Source: UBA3478 sp965662045 (GTDB taxonomy: Bacteria; Bacteroidota; Bacteroidia; Flavobacteriales; Flavobacteriaceae). From it: a stretch of 64,000 nucleotides of DNA. Below are positions 10,203 to 18,718 of this stretch, piece by piece. A program made the position numbers and the translations under genes. Each line of letters opens with the position of its first letter. The stretch's first letter is position 1. Location of the stretch: contig CBFIGE010000001.1 in the NCBI GenBank assembly GCA_965662045.1, positions 124,001-188,000 of the forward strand. Direction: 5' to 3'. The notes beneath the pieces were generated by a model, which made no database searches, was not told where the DNA came from, and saw only the letters and a list, made by a program, of their open reading frames with translations.

Positions 10203-12383
10203 TCAATAATTCCCAGGATGATAAATGCGTTCTGCCGATTTCATTACATCCTCTTCATAAAAAGAAACCTCTTTAAATTTAGCTGTTCTATACGCCTCAA
10301 TTTGGTCATTGAAATGAGTGTTTTCAGGATCTCCACTTTGTCCACCAGCTAACAAACTCTTAGCTTTTAATCGCTCACCAAATTCTACTACAGCTATAAA
10401 ACTATTTCCCCTTGTACCATAAATCTTTTTAGTGTTGTTATGATAGCGAGCACCGTAAGCAGCTAGTGCACCCCATCGTCCACTGGCTAAACCGATTGGG
10501 GTACTCGGTAAACTGTCCGAAAAAGCTTGACGAATTGCTCCGTCTAAGCGCTGAAAACGATTGACTTCTCCCCACTCAAGAGCAGCACTCCCAAAAGAAG
10601 TACGAAGCTCATTTACTGTCTTATAAAAGATAGATCTTCGTTCTTCAAAGGAAGAATTCTCTGCCCAGTGACGAAATAATTCCATAAATGATAAACCTTT
10701 GGGGCGATCTCCATATCTCATATAAGCCGTGGCATAAAAATGAGCCAAAGTCATTGCAATAGAGCTTTCGGTAGTTCTATAGTCCCAGTTTCTTAAATAA
10801 GTAATCTCTTTCTTATAGGCCATGTTTGGATTAGCATCAAATGCTTTTATTAGTCCTGGAATTAGTACTTCGAAAGCAGGTAATCGATTGTCATAGGCCA
10901 AATCAATAAGACCATCAATAGTCAACTTTTCAGTGTTTTTTAATAAATTGATCGCATGAATCCCTCTAAAATTTTCCGGTGCCGTACTCATGTAATATGG
11001 ATAATCTTCTGCCTTAGGGCTATCGATATCCGCAGCTGTAAACGGAGTAGAATTGCAGTTTTGTAGCCACCCCACAGAAGGATTCAATAACTTGATATGA
11101 TCTTCAACATCGTGTAATCCATTCCAATCTGTTGCGGGATTACTACCATCAACGGGCTTGGCATAATCAAAATTCACGTCTCGTTTTGGAATGAAATTAC
11201 CGTGAAAATAGGCGATATTACCTTCTGAATCGGCATATACAGTATTGTTAGATGAGTTCGTTTTAATATCCATCATCTGGAGAAACCCTTTATAATCAGA
11301 CTGAATAGTACGTTCAAAAGATTGTTTAAGCGCATTTACAGGGTCCCACATCATAGCTGTAGCTACCCAACTATCTCCTTCTTTATGGGTAATCGGCCCG
11401 TGATGAGTTCTATAAACAGTAAAGGTCTTTTCTTTTACACCTTCATCAGTTTTGTATTTTAACGGGACCTTGAGAGCTATCACTTCTCTTAATTCTTCTC
11501 CGTACTTGTAATACAATTTATCCTTTTTAGTTATAATGTCTTCTTTAAATTCATCTATAACATCTGTATAGGTCGAGGTATGCATCCACCCTGTATGTTC
11601 ATTAAATCCTTGATAAACAAAAAATTGCCCCCATGTCACTGCTCCATAAGCATTTAAGTTTTCATTACTCTTCATTTGAAGTTCACCTCGGAAGTAAAAA
11701 GAGGTATGCGGATTAATCAAAAGCATGGCGTTACCACTTTCGGTCATTGAAGGGTCTAAAGCAATACCATTAGAGCCTTGAGGTTCTTGAAATTGAACAA
11801 GATCGGCATCCATAGATGTATAGACTAAGTCTTGATTAGAATCTTGCTCGTAAAAAGATTTGATTTTTCGAGTTGAAACACGTTCGATATCACCACCTAT
11901 AGAGCCTTCGCTAAAATATAGCGGCATCCATGGTTCGAATTTGGTCAAAAGTCGGGGTTGTACTTCGGGGTTTGTCATTAAATAATAATTTACTCCATCA
12001 GCAAAAGCCTGGCACCATTGCTTTACGTCTTCTGGGCTGTTCTCATACATTTGTTCCGCCTCATCTTGAGTCATGAACATATTTGCGCGCAGATCACTGT
12101 ATATAGCTGATTCGCCTTCAACCTCAGCTAGTCTTCCGGTTGCCCAGATGTAATTCTGTTCTACCCGATTAAAATCATCTTCACATTGAGCAAAGAGCAT
12201 ACCAAATATGGCATCTGCGTCGCTTTCACCATAAATGTGAGGTATACCAAAACTATCTCTAACAATGGTGACTCTACTTGCAATTTCTGTAAGGCGTTGC
12301 TCTTCACTGAAATCACCTTTTCTAGCCGAACATGATGAAAAACTAAGAATTATCGCTGTCAGAACTAAGAAAACGGGTCTCAT
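10203..12383 (-). CDS. Penicillin acylase family (Ntn hydrolase) lipoprotein
   Basis: A 726-residue S45 peptidase/penicillin acylase family precursor. The N-terminal signal ends in a lipobox (FSSC, Cys18). The alpha chain starts at RDSFGIPHIYG (about residues 42-52). The self-processing junction is G203-S204-N205, where Ser204 would become the N-terminal nucleophile of the beta chain; WGQFFVYQGFNEHTGWMHTS follows in the beta chain. The family hydrolyses amide bonds, including beta-lactam side chains, N-acyl-homoserine lactones and other acylated amines; the substrate here is unknown. Unlike many periplasmic acylases it should be membrane-anchored. It is a single gene with its own promoter (12406-12437), divergent from the ABC exporter. 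Confidence 0.88.
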   Translation of the reverse strand: MRPVFLVLTAIILSFSSCSARKGDFSEEQRLTEIASRVTIVRDSFGIPHIYGESDADAIFGMLFAQCEDDFNRVEQNYIWATGRLAEVEGESAIYSDLRANMFMTQDEAEQMYENSPEDVKQWCQAFADGVNYYLMTNPEVQPRLLTKFEPWMPLYFSEGSIGGDIERVSTRKIKSFYEQDSNQDLVYTSMDADLVQFQEPQGSNGIALDPSMTESGNAMLLINPHTSFYFRGELQMKSNENLNAYGAVTWGQFFVYQGFNEHTGWMHTSTYTDVIDEFKEDIITKKDKLYYKYGEELREVIALKVPLKYKTDEGVKEKTFTVYRTHHGPITHKEGDSWVATAMMWDPVNALKQSFERTIQSDYKGFLQMMDIKTNSSNNTVYADSEGNIAYFHGNFIPKRDVNFDYAKPVDGSNPATDWNGLHDVEDHIKLLNPSVGWLQNCNSTPFTAADIDSPKAEDYPYYMSTAPENFRGIHAINLLKNTEKLTIDGLIDLAYDNRLPAFEVLIPGLIKAFDANPNMAYKKEITYLRNWDYRTTESSIAMTLAHFYATAYMRYGDRPKGLSFMELFRHWAENSSFEERRSIFYKTVNELRTSFGSAALEWGEVNRFQRLDGAIRQAFSDSLPSTPIGLASGRWGALAAYGARYHNNTKKIYGTRGNSFIAVVEFGERLKAKSLLAGGQSGDPENTHFNDQIEAYRTAKFKEVSFYEEDVMKSAERIYHPGNY

Positions 12384-12405
12384 AAAATGGTATTTAAGTG
12401 ATAAA

Positions 12406-12437
12406 GAAAGGTACTATTTTAAGGACTAAAGCACAAA
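12406..12437 (-). promoter_or_regulatory. Bacteroidota-type promoter of the acylase gene
   Basis: Reading the minus strand, TTTG (12437-12434) is followed after 20 nt by TACCTTTC (12413-12406), one mismatch from TAnnTTTG. The spacing suits the Bacteroidota primary sigma factor, and the start codon follows about 20 nt further on. Predicted by pattern only. Confidence 0.5.
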
Positions 12438-12475
12438 CTTAGAGTAGGCTGCTTAATTCTTGCAAAAGAAGACCC

Positions 12476-12483
12476 TATTTTTG
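12476..12483 (+). promoter_or_regulatory. -7 box TATTTTTG before ABC exporter
   Basis: TATTTTTG matches TAnnTTTG exactly and ends 6 nt before the ATG at 12490. A transcript starting 5-7 nt downstream would be leaderless. The nearest TTG (12460-12462) is only 13 nt upstream, so the -33 element is weak or absent. Confidence 0.4.
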
Positions 12484-12489
12484 TAGCAC

Positions 12490-14223
12490 ATGAAAAAGAA
12501 ATACTCTCTTAAAATTGCCTTTAAAGAAATCATTCGTCCGCGTTTAAAAGCTTTAGCCGTAGGACTAGTTCTTATATTTATCAGTAAAGGGTCCTCCTTT
12601 GTGGCGCCCACTGCGGTCAAACAAATGATGGACGAGGTCATTCCAAACGATGACATTCAATTACTTACGAATCTTATTGTCTTTGTTTTGGCCGCCCTTA
12701 TTATTCAAGCCATCACCTCGTTTTTATTGACTAAACTAGTCAGTATTCAGGCACAATACGTCATCTCAGAATTGAGAATTCAAGTACAGCAAAAACTACT
12801 TGAATTACCCATACATTTTTTCAAAGAAAATCAATCAGGGGCTTTAGTTTCAAGAGTCATGAACGATGTCGAAGGCGTACGCTATTTAATCGGTACAGGC
12901 TTAGTTCAACTTATCGGAGCCATTTTTACCTCTATAGTCGCCTTTTCTCTGCTGGTAAGCGTCAATATTAAATTAACATTAGGTTGTATTATTCCCATGC
13001 TTGTCGTGGGCTTAATATCCAAAAAAGCATTTTCCAAGGTTCGGCCTGTATATAAAGAGCGAAGAAAAATTGAAGCAAGTGTATCTGGAAGATTGAATGA
13101 GAGCATCTCTGGAATTCGTGTAATTAAAGGTTTCAATGCAGAGTCTTTTGAAAAATCCATTTTTGAAAAAGGCGTTCAATCTCTTTTTGGTAACATCAGA
13201 AAGTCGATGACTTTTATGGCCATTATTCAAAGTTCATCTTCGATCATTATAGGAATTGTGACCACAACCATCATGGGGGTTGGTGGATTTTTAATTATGA
13301 ATGAAGAGCTCAGCATTGGTGAGTTTTTACAATTTACTTTTTTGCTTGGATTAATGTTGAGTCCCATCATTCAATTAACCGCTATTGGATCAGAAATTAC
13401 AGAAGCATTTGCCGGTCTTGAGCGTACCAAAGAACTTATGGAGACCCCTAGCGAAGAAGACTTACAAAAAGGAAAAAAAGTATTGACCGATATTGAGGGA
13501 CATTTGCGTTTTAAACAGGTGAACTTTTCTTATGAAAAAGATAGACCTACCTTAAAAAATATCAACTTTGAAGTACCTCCTGGTAAGGTTACTGCCCTAG
13601 TGGGAAGTTCTGGTTCAGGCAAATCTACCATATTCGCTCTAGCGGCAGGGTTTATTACTGCCGATCAAGGTGAGGTCAGTATAGACGGCGTTGATTTGAA
13701 CTACTTAGATCTCAGTGCATATCGAAAGAACTTAGGTGTAGTGCTTCAAGATGAATTTCTTTTTGATGGCAGCATAGAAGACAATATTAAGTTTGCCAAT
13801 CCGAATTGTAGCGATGAAAAGTTTGAAAACGCTATCAAAGTTGCCCACGTTGATGAATTTACAAACGAACTCAAAGAAGGTGTACAAACCAAGATAGGTG
13901 AACGCGGAGTAAAGTTGTCAGGAGGACAACAGCAACGTATTGCCATTGCTAGAGCAATTCTTGCAAATCCTAAAATATTGCTTCTTGATGAGGCTACTTC
14001 GAATCTAGATTCATTAAGTGAACACTTTATACAAGAAGGGCTCAAAAAATTGACCTCAGGACGAACAACATTAGTTATCGCCCACCGATTGAGTACGATT
14101 AAAGATGCACATCAAATTTTAGTTGTTGACCAAGGAGAAATCGCTGAACGTGGAACACACGAAGAGCTCTTAGCACAAGATGGAAAATATAAAGAATTGT
14201 ATACTAAGCAGGCTAAAATTTAA
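12490..14223 (+). CDS. ABC exporter, fused permease and ATPase (MsbA-like)
   Basis: A 577-residue type IV ABC half-transporter. Residues ~20-320 hold the six-helix exporter domain (ELRIQVQQKLLELPIHFF is the usual coupling-helix region). The ATPase has Walker A GSSGSGKST (372-380), signature LSGGQ (476-480), Walker B LLLDEA with Asp500/Glu501, and the H-loop IAHRLS. The order and length match the MsbA/lipid or multidrug exporter group; it would act as a homodimer in the inner membrane. Substrate cannot be assigned. It stands alone on the + strand and its stop overlaps that of the convergent ferredoxin gene by 4 nt. Confidence 0.9.
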   Translation: MKKKYSLKIAFKEIIRPRLKALAVGLVLIFISKGSSFVAPTAVKQMMDEVIPNDDIQLLTNLIVFVLAALIIQAITSFLLTKLVSIQAQYVISELRIQVQQKLLELPIHFFKENQSGALVSRVMNDVEGVRYLIGTGLVQLIGAIFTSIVAFSLLVSVNIKLTLGCIIPMLVVGLISKKAFSKVRPVYKERRKIEASVSGRLNESISGIRVIKGFNAESFEKSIFEKGVQSLFGNIRKSMTFMAIIQSSSSIIIGIVTTTIMGVGGFLIMNEELSIGEFLQFTFLLGLMLSPIIQLTAIGSEITEAFAGLERTKELMETPSEEDLQKGKKVLTDIEGHLRFKQVNFSYEKDRPTLKNINFEVPPGKVTALVGSSGSGKSTIFALAAGFITADQGEVSIDGVDLNYLDLSAYRKNLGVVLQDEFLFDGSIEDNIKFANPNCSDEKFENAIKVAHVDEFTNELKEGVQTKIGERGVKLSGGQQQRIAIARAILANPKILLLDEATSNLDSLSEHFIQEGLKKLTSGRTTLVIAHRLSTIKDAHQILVVDQGEIAERGTHEELLAQDGKYKELYTKQAKI

Positions 14224-14558
14224 TCTTCTTGGGCAATTTCAATATGAAGGTTTTCAAGTGCTTCGCTAATGGGAATTTGGCAAGACAATCTAGAGTTTTC
14301 TTGAACGTGAAAAGCTTCAGATAACATGGCTTCTTCTTCGTCCCCTCTAGTTAGCAAATCGTGATCAGAAAGGACGTAACATTGACAAGAAGCACACATA
14401 GACATTCCACCGCATATACCAATTGTACCCTCTTCGGCCAATTCAAATGAGCGAATCACCTCCATTAGGTTCATGTTTAAATCTGTAGGTGCCATGACTT
14501 CATGCGTAGTGCCGTTTCTATCTGTAATCTGAATTCGAACCTCGTTACTCACTATCAA
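14220..14558 (-). CDS. 2Fe-2S ferredoxin (adrenodoxin type)
   Basis: A 112-residue soluble electron carrier. Cluster ligands are Cys49-x5-Cys55-x2-Cys58 and Cys93, the adrenodoxin/ISC-ferredoxin spacing; Cys60 is an additional non-ligand cysteine. Its start overlaps the end of the reductase gene by 4 nt (ATGA-type coupling), so the reductase is its probable redox partner. With NifU-C and Mrp upstream in the same direction, a role in Fe-S cluster assembly is likely, although a general redox role cannot be excluded. It converges on the ABC exporter with overlapping stops. Confidence 0.9.
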   Translation of the reverse strand: MIVSNEVRIQITDRNGTTHEVMAPTDLNMNLMEVIRSFELAEEGTIGICGGMSMCASCQCYVLSDHDLLTRGDEEEAMLSEAFHVQENSRLSCQIPISEALENLHIEIAQED

Positions 14559-15613
14559 TCAATTGTCTTAACCACTGCTTTAGGAGCTTGTTTGACAGAA
14601 CCGTCAAATCCGTTGACACCTCCAACAGTAGTGTATTTTAAAACATTTCGCTTGTCTGGATGTATTCGGGCGAAAGCACTTTGGCACATTAGAGTTGCCT
14701 CGTGAAAACCACAAAGAATTAATTTTAATTTACCCGGATAAGTGTTCACATCTCCGATAGCATAAATACCTGAAATATTCGTTTGATAATCCAGTGTATT
14801 ATCTACTTTAATAGCATTCTTCTCAATTTCTAAACCCCAATTGGCAATAGGACCTAGTTTTGGAGTTAATCCAAACAACGGAATAAAAAAGTCAGTTTCG
14901 ACATTTAATTCAGTCTCGGTCTGGTTGCTCTTTAATCTAAGCGATTTCAGGTGGGTATTCCCTTCGATTTTGGTCACCTCATAAGGGGTGTATAATTTTA
15001 TTTTACCCGCTGATTTCAAATCTTGTACTTTTTCTACGCTGTCAAGCGCTCCTCTAAACTCGTTTCTTCGGTGTACTAAGACGACTTCAGAAGCGATATC
15101 ACTCAGGTAAATACTCCAATCCAAAGCCGAATCACCTCCTCCTGCAATAACTACCCGCTTATCTTTAAATTGTTCGGGGTTTTTGACCATGTATAGCAGC
15201 CCTTTATCTTCAAATTGTTCGATATTTGGCAATTGTGGTTTTCGAGGTTCGAAACTACCTAAGCCTCCTGCAATAGCAACAACTGCGGCCCTGTGAACAG
15301 TGCCTCTATCTGTTTCTACCTCAAAAAGGTTTTCATCGATTTTAGTAATTTTTTCAGCGCGTTCACCTAGTGTAAATCCAGGTTGAAAAGGCTTGATTTG
15401 TTCCATTAAATTATTGACCAATTCTTGAGCCCCTACTTCTGGGTATCCCGGAATATCATAGATAGGCTTTTTTGGATAAAGCTCTGACAGTTGGCCTCCT
15501 GGCTGAGCGAGGGCATCAATAATATGGCATTTCAATTTTAATAGGCCTGCCTCAAATACAGCAAACAAGCCTGTTGGTCCAGCACCAATAATTAAAATAT
15601 CAGTCTGAATCAT
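14555..15613 (-). CDS. Ferredoxin--NADP(+) reductase, TrxR-like (YumC type)
   Basis: A 352-residue FAD/NAD(P)-dependent oxidoreductase. The FAD site is IIGAGPTGLFA at residues ~8-18 followed by GGQLSELYPKK, and the NADPH site is VVIAGGGDSALDW near residue 160; GIYAIGDVNTYPGK is the second FAD motif. There is no CxxC redox pair, which separates it from thioredoxin reductase and places it with the YumC-type ferredoxin/flavodoxin reductases. It should pass electrons between NADPH and the adjacent ferredoxin. It lies 15 nt after NifU-C and overlaps the ferredoxin start, so the four genes Mrp, NifU-C, reductase, ferredoxin form one operon. Confidence 0.9.
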   Translation of the reverse strand: MIQTDILIIGAGPTGLFAVFEAGLLKLKCHIIDALAQPGGQLSELYPKKPIYDIPGYPEVGAQELVNNLMEQIKPFQPGFTLGERAEKITKIDENLFEVETDRGTVHRAAVVAIAGGLGSFEPRKPQLPNIEQFEDKGLLYMVKNPEQFKDKRVVIAGGGDSALDWSIYLSDIASEVVLVHRRNEFRGALDSVEKVQDLKSAGKIKLYTPYEVTKIEGNTHLKSLRLKSNQTETELNVETDFFIPLFGLTPKLGPIANWGLEIEKNAIKVDNTLDYQTNISGIYAIGDVNTYPGKLKLILCGFHEATLMCQSAFARIHPDKRNVLKYTTVGGVNGFDGSVKQAPKAVVKTID

Positions 15614-15628
15614 TTTAACTCTTTTCTT

Positions 15629-15868
15629 TTATTGAACATTATAAACGTTTTCAATTTCGGGAGCGTACTTTTTAATCGTCATTTCAACTCCACTTTTTAA
15701 GGTCATTTGATTGACCGAACAACTCACGCAATTTCCCAGAAGGCGAACAGTTACTGACTTGTTTTCTTCTATAGAAACCAATTCGATATCACCTCCGTCA
15801 TTTTGCAAAAATGGACGAATCTCTTCAAGTGCCTTTTCAATTTTTTTTGTTAGTTCAATTGTTGTCAT
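15629..15868 (-). CDS. NifU C-terminal domain (Nfu-type) Fe-S protein
   Basis: A 79-residue stand-alone NifU-C/Nfu domain with the CxxC motif Cys47-Val-Ser-Cys50 that binds or transfers a cluster between two subunits. The N-terminal RPFLQNDGGDIELVSI is the family hallmark. It is shorter than fused NifU proteins and of the usual length for Nfu-only proteins. Its ATG overlaps the Mrp stop by 4 nt. With the Mrp ATPase upstream, it probably carries or delivers Fe-S clusters to target enzymes. Confidence 0.92.
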   Translation of the reverse strand: MTTIELTKKIEKALEEIRPFLQNDGGDIELVSIEENKSVTVRLLGNCVSCSVNQMTLKSGVEMTIKKYAPEIENVYNVQ

Positions 15869-17001
15869 GATTTATTGGATTGTACAGGTGCGCAACCTGC
15901 CATAGTTGTAATTTTAACTGCTTCAGTTGGAGGTAAATCTTCGTTTCGCTTTACCAACTGTGAAACTGTATTTTGGGTAAGGGTTTTAAAAGACTTTGCA
16001 ATTATCGTATCTGATTGAAAAGCCGCAGGTCTTCCTATATCACCAGCTTCTCTAACACTCTGAACTATTGGAACCTGGCCTAGAAGTACTATATCCATAT
16101 CTTCTGCTAAGTTTTTAGCACCGTCTTTTCCGAAGATGTAGTACTTGTTTTCAGGAAGCTCTTCTGGCGTAAAGTAAGCCATATTCTCAACAACCCCTAA
16201 AACAGGTACATCAATAGACTCTTGTTGGAACATCGCAATTCCCTTTCGGGCGTCTGCCAAGGCAATAGTTTGAGGAGTACTCACAACCACAGCTCCTGTG
16301 ATGGGTAAAGACTGTAAAATACTCAAATGAATATCCCCCGTTCCAGGTGGTAAATCCACAAGTAAAAAATCTAATTCGCCCCAGTGCGCATCAAAAATCA
16401 TTTGGTTGAGCGCTTTAGAAGCCATAGGCCCTCTCCAGATTACTGCTTGATCTGGTTTGGTAAAAAATCCAATTGACAAAATTTTTAAGCCATAGTTAGA
16501 AACAGGCTTCATTTTAGATTTTCCATCCACAGTAACAGCCAAAGGTTTTTCATTTTCGACGTCAAACATTATGGGTATTGATGGACCATATATATCAGCG
16601 TCTAAAATTCCTACCTCAAAACCCATTTGCGCTAAGGAGACGGCCAAGTTTGCAGTGATGGTAGACTTTCCGACTCCCCCCTTTCCAGAGGCAACAGCAA
16701 TGATATTTTTAATTCCCACTATGGGTTTTCCTTTAATTTGTGGTTTTTCTTGTTCTGGGGCAACTACCTTGAGATTGACTTTTATTTTTGCCTTTTCGTA
16801 AACCTTTTCGTGGATTGTCTGTAAAATGGATACCTCAGTCTTTTTTTTAGCCTGAAGGCTAGGGTTATTTATCGTGATATCAACCTCTACTTCGTCACCA
16901 AAAACTTGAACATTGGTAACTGCTCCGCTCTCGACCATATTTTGACCCTCTCCAGGAACAGAGATTGATTTTAAGGCGGATATAATCTCATCTTTTTTCA
17001 T
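15865..17001 (-). CDS. mrp: Mrp/NBP35-family Fe-S carrier P-loop ATPase
   Basis: A 378-residue protein with an N-terminal MIP18/DUF59 domain (about residues 1-85) and a deviant Walker A ASGKGGVGKST (about 104-114), followed by DLPPGTGDIHLS and VENMAY. It is the cytosolic Fe-S cluster carrier family (ApbC/Mrp). The CxxC pair that E. coli ApbC has after VENM is not present; VENMAYFTPEELPENKYYIFG replaces it, as I recall for other Bacteroidota members. I place the start at ATG 17001 (MKKDEIIS); a TTG 12 nt upstream is possible but less likely. It leads the operon with NifU-C, reductase and ferredoxin. Confidence 0.92.
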   Translation of the reverse strand: MKKDEIISALKSISVPGEGQNMVESGAVTNVQVFGDEVEVDITINNPSLQAKKKTEVSILQTIHEKVYEKAKIKVNLKVVAPEQEKPQIKGKPIVGIKNIIAVASGKGGVGKSTITANLAVSLAQMGFEVGILDADIYGPSIPIMFDVENEKPLAVTVDGKSKMKPVSNYGLKILSIGFFTKPDQAVIWRGPMASKALNQMIFDAHWGELDFLLVDLPPGTGDIHLSILQSLPITGAVVVSTPQTIALADARKGIAMFQQESIDVPVLGVVENMAYFTPEELPENKYYIFGKDGAKNLAEDMDIVLLGQVPIVQSVREAGDIGRPAAFQSDTIIAKSFKTLTQNTVSQLVKRNEDLPPTEAVKITTMAGCAPVQSNKS

Positions 17002-17025
17002 AAAAGGCAGCAATCTTTATAAGGG

Positions 17026-17059
17026 CAAAGATAAAATATATTAAACTTCTTTATAGCAA
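17026..17059 (-). promoter_or_regulatory. Promoter of the mrp-ferredoxin operon
   Basis: On the minus strand TTG (17059-17057) is followed after 23 nt by an exact TAnnTTTG box, TATCTTTG (17033-17026). The ATG of mrp is about 25 nt downstream. The separation suggests the Fe-S operon is transcribed apart from the trmB-LysE-ATL genes upstream. Confidence 0.5.
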
Positions 17060-17060
17060 G

Positions 17061-17393
17061 CTAATGAGTTAAACATACCGGATCCCAAAATACTTCTTTG
17101 AAGCCTATTACCTGATCCTCTTTAATTTGAATACCCTCATTCTCCAAAAGCTGTTGCATCAAGGTCGAACCAGGAAAATGGTGCTTACCGGTAAGTAGCC
17201 CATTTCGATTAACTACACGATGAGCAGGAATATCCAAATTGTGAGAATTATTCATCGCATATCCCACCATTCTTGAAGATCGCGGCATTCCAAGATGTCG
17301 AGCGATTGCGCCATAAGAAGTTACACGACCTTCTGGGATTTGTGCAACTACTTCATATACTTTTTTAAAGAAGTCAATTGAACTTTTTTTCAT
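17061..17393 (-). CDS. Alkyltransferase-like (ATL) DNA-binding protein
   Basis: A 110-residue protein covering the C-terminal DNA-binding domain of O6-alkylguanine-DNA alkyltransferases (PEGRVTSYGAIARHLG and the arginine-finger region SSRMVGYAM). The active-site PCHR is IPAHRVV, with Ala57 in place of the acceptor cysteine, so it cannot take up the alkyl group. ATL proteins bind O6-alkylguanine, flip the base and hand the lesion to nucleotide excision repair. Length and single-domain layout match ATLs. It overlaps the end of the LysE gene by 4 nt; the link to trmB and LysE appears to be only operonic. Confidence 0.88.
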   Translation of the reverse strand: MKKSSIDFFKKVYEVVAQIPEGRVTSYGAIARHLGMPRSSRMVGYAMNNSHNLDIPAHRVVNRNGLLTGKHHFPGSTLMQQLLENEGIQIKEDQVIGFKEVFWDPVCLTH

Positions 17394-17986
17394 CCGTAAA
17401 GCAATCTGAACAAACTTATTACCATTAGCACCAACATCATAAATCCAATGATCGCATTGGATTTATTCGAAAAAAATGAATTTTGATGACTCGCACGAAT
17501 AAACAAAAAGACATACGCGTATAAGACGGTTAATGTTCCAAGGCAAACAGCCAATACAAAAGTCATCATATCCGCAGCCTCAAAACGTACCCATCCCGAA
17601 GACGTCCACATGGCGTGCACCCCACTGTAATAAGGTATGGTCAAAATATTTAAAGTAGCTAGTAATATGCCTTTGAAAAAATTATTCTTGCGTTTGACCT
17701 TTATTTTTTTCGTCTTTGTTTTCTTGGTGAAGAAATAAATCGACAGTAGAAAAAATATACTGATGGCTATTTTTAAAATGAGCTGAATAACCTCAGGATT
17801 ACGAAATAAAAACTTTGAAATTTGTATCGCTATTACCGCTTGAATCGCAATGGTTAAGATGACTCCTGCCACAAACCACAAGGCACTTTTCTTTCCTTTG
17901 TCTACACTTATTTTGGCCGCGTTTAAATTCAGAAGTCCCGGCGGGGCAGTAGCCATAAATGCAGCTGCATAAGTGGCGAAAAACAA
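17390..17986 (-). CDS. LysE-type exporter (TTG start likely)
   Basis: A ~198-residue membrane protein with about six hydrophobic segments. The N-terminus carries APPGLLNLNAAKISVDKGKK, the LysE-family PPG...G signature. The only conventional start that keeps the first membrane segment is TTG at 17986; the first in-frame ATG (17956) would remove it, and the frame is closed by a stop at 18050-18052. Members export amino acids or related small molecules; the substrate is unknown. It follows trmB after about 22 nt and overlaps ATL by 4 nt, so the three form one minus-strand operon. Confidence 0.75.
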   Translation of the reverse strand: MFFATYAAAFMATAPPGLLNLNAAKISVDKGKKSALWFVAGVILTIAIQAVIAIQISKFLFRNPEVIQLILKIAISIFFLLSIYFFTKKTKTKKIKVKRKNNFFKGILLATLNILTIPYYSGVHAMWTSSGWVRFEAADMMTFVLAVCLGTLTVLYAYVFLFIRASHQNSFFSNKSNAIIGFMMLVLMVISLFRLLYG

Positions 17987-18008
17987 CAGTACGAGTTGTA
18001 CGATATAA

Positions 18009-18674
18009 TCAGAGTCTAAATTGGAGATAGGTGATAGGTTTAAAAGATTCTAAATATTGTTTTTCATAAAATGTTTGAACACTTGTCACAATTTCAGGGC
18101 TGCCCTCTAATCGATAAATGTCGTGGTTGGAATATACTATTTCTTTTTCTAACCCCTGCAGAAGACCCAGGGTATATCCATGTAAAAACTCAGAATCGGT
18201 TTTCAAATGAATAAGCCCATCCTCTTTGAGAAGTGCTTTATACATGTTCAGGAATTTTAGATTTACTAATCTGTGCTTCTGGCGTTTATATTTGATTTGA
18301 GGATCAGGAAATGTGATCCATATTTCACTGATTTCAGAAGTGTCAAATACCTGTGGAAGCAATTCAATTTGGATTCGTAAAAAACGAACATTCTCAAGCC
18401 CAGTTTCTAATGCTGTTTTAGCACCCCTCCACAAACGAGCTCCTTTAATGTCTATACCTATAACATTAATATTCGGAAATTCTTTTGCTAAAGACAAGGT
18501 GTATTCGCCTTTACCGCATCCCAATTCAAGTACAATAGGATTGTCGTTTTTGAACTCATCCTTCCAGTTTCCTTTTAAGCTAATGTCACTTAATAATTCT
18601 TCACGCGTGGGTTGAATGAGATTCAAAAATGTTTCATTTTCTTTAAATCGCCTTAACTTATTTTTACTTCCCAA
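18009..18674 (-). CDS. trmB: tRNA (guanine-N7)-methyltransferase
   Basis: A 221-residue SAM-dependent methyltransferase that makes m7G46 in tRNA. The SAM site is VLELGCGKGEYTLSLA (about residues 48-63) with GIDIKGARLWRG; the family signature is IWITFPDPQIKYKRQKHRL (about 118-136). The start is TTG at 18674: the resulting MGSKNKLRRFKENETF is the conserved N-terminus of flavobacterial TrmB and no in-frame ATG exists near it. An exact -7 box TATTTTTG (18700-18693, minus) lies just upstream. It is the first gene of the trmB-LysE-ATL operon and is divergent from the glycosyltransferase at 18719. Confidence 0.93.
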   Translation of the reverse strand: MGSKNKLRRFKENETFLNLIQPTREELLSDISLKGNWKDEFKNDNPIVLELGCGKGEYTLSLAKEFPNINVIGIDIKGARLWRGAKTALETGLENVRFLRIQIELLPQVFDTSEISEIWITFPDPQIKYKRQKHRLVNLKFLNMYKALLKEDGLIHLKTDSEFLHGYTLGLLQGLEKEIVYSNHDIYRLEGSPEIVTSVQTFYEKQYLESFKPITYLQFRL

Positions 18675-18718
18675 ATCATTACTTTTAACTCACAAAAATA
18701 TTAAGAACCTTAGAGCAC

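Noticed and set aside
12453..12656. Minus-strand ORF overlapping the start of the ABC exporter
   Set aside because: It is a shadow of the conserved ABC gene and its promoter region, without family similarity.
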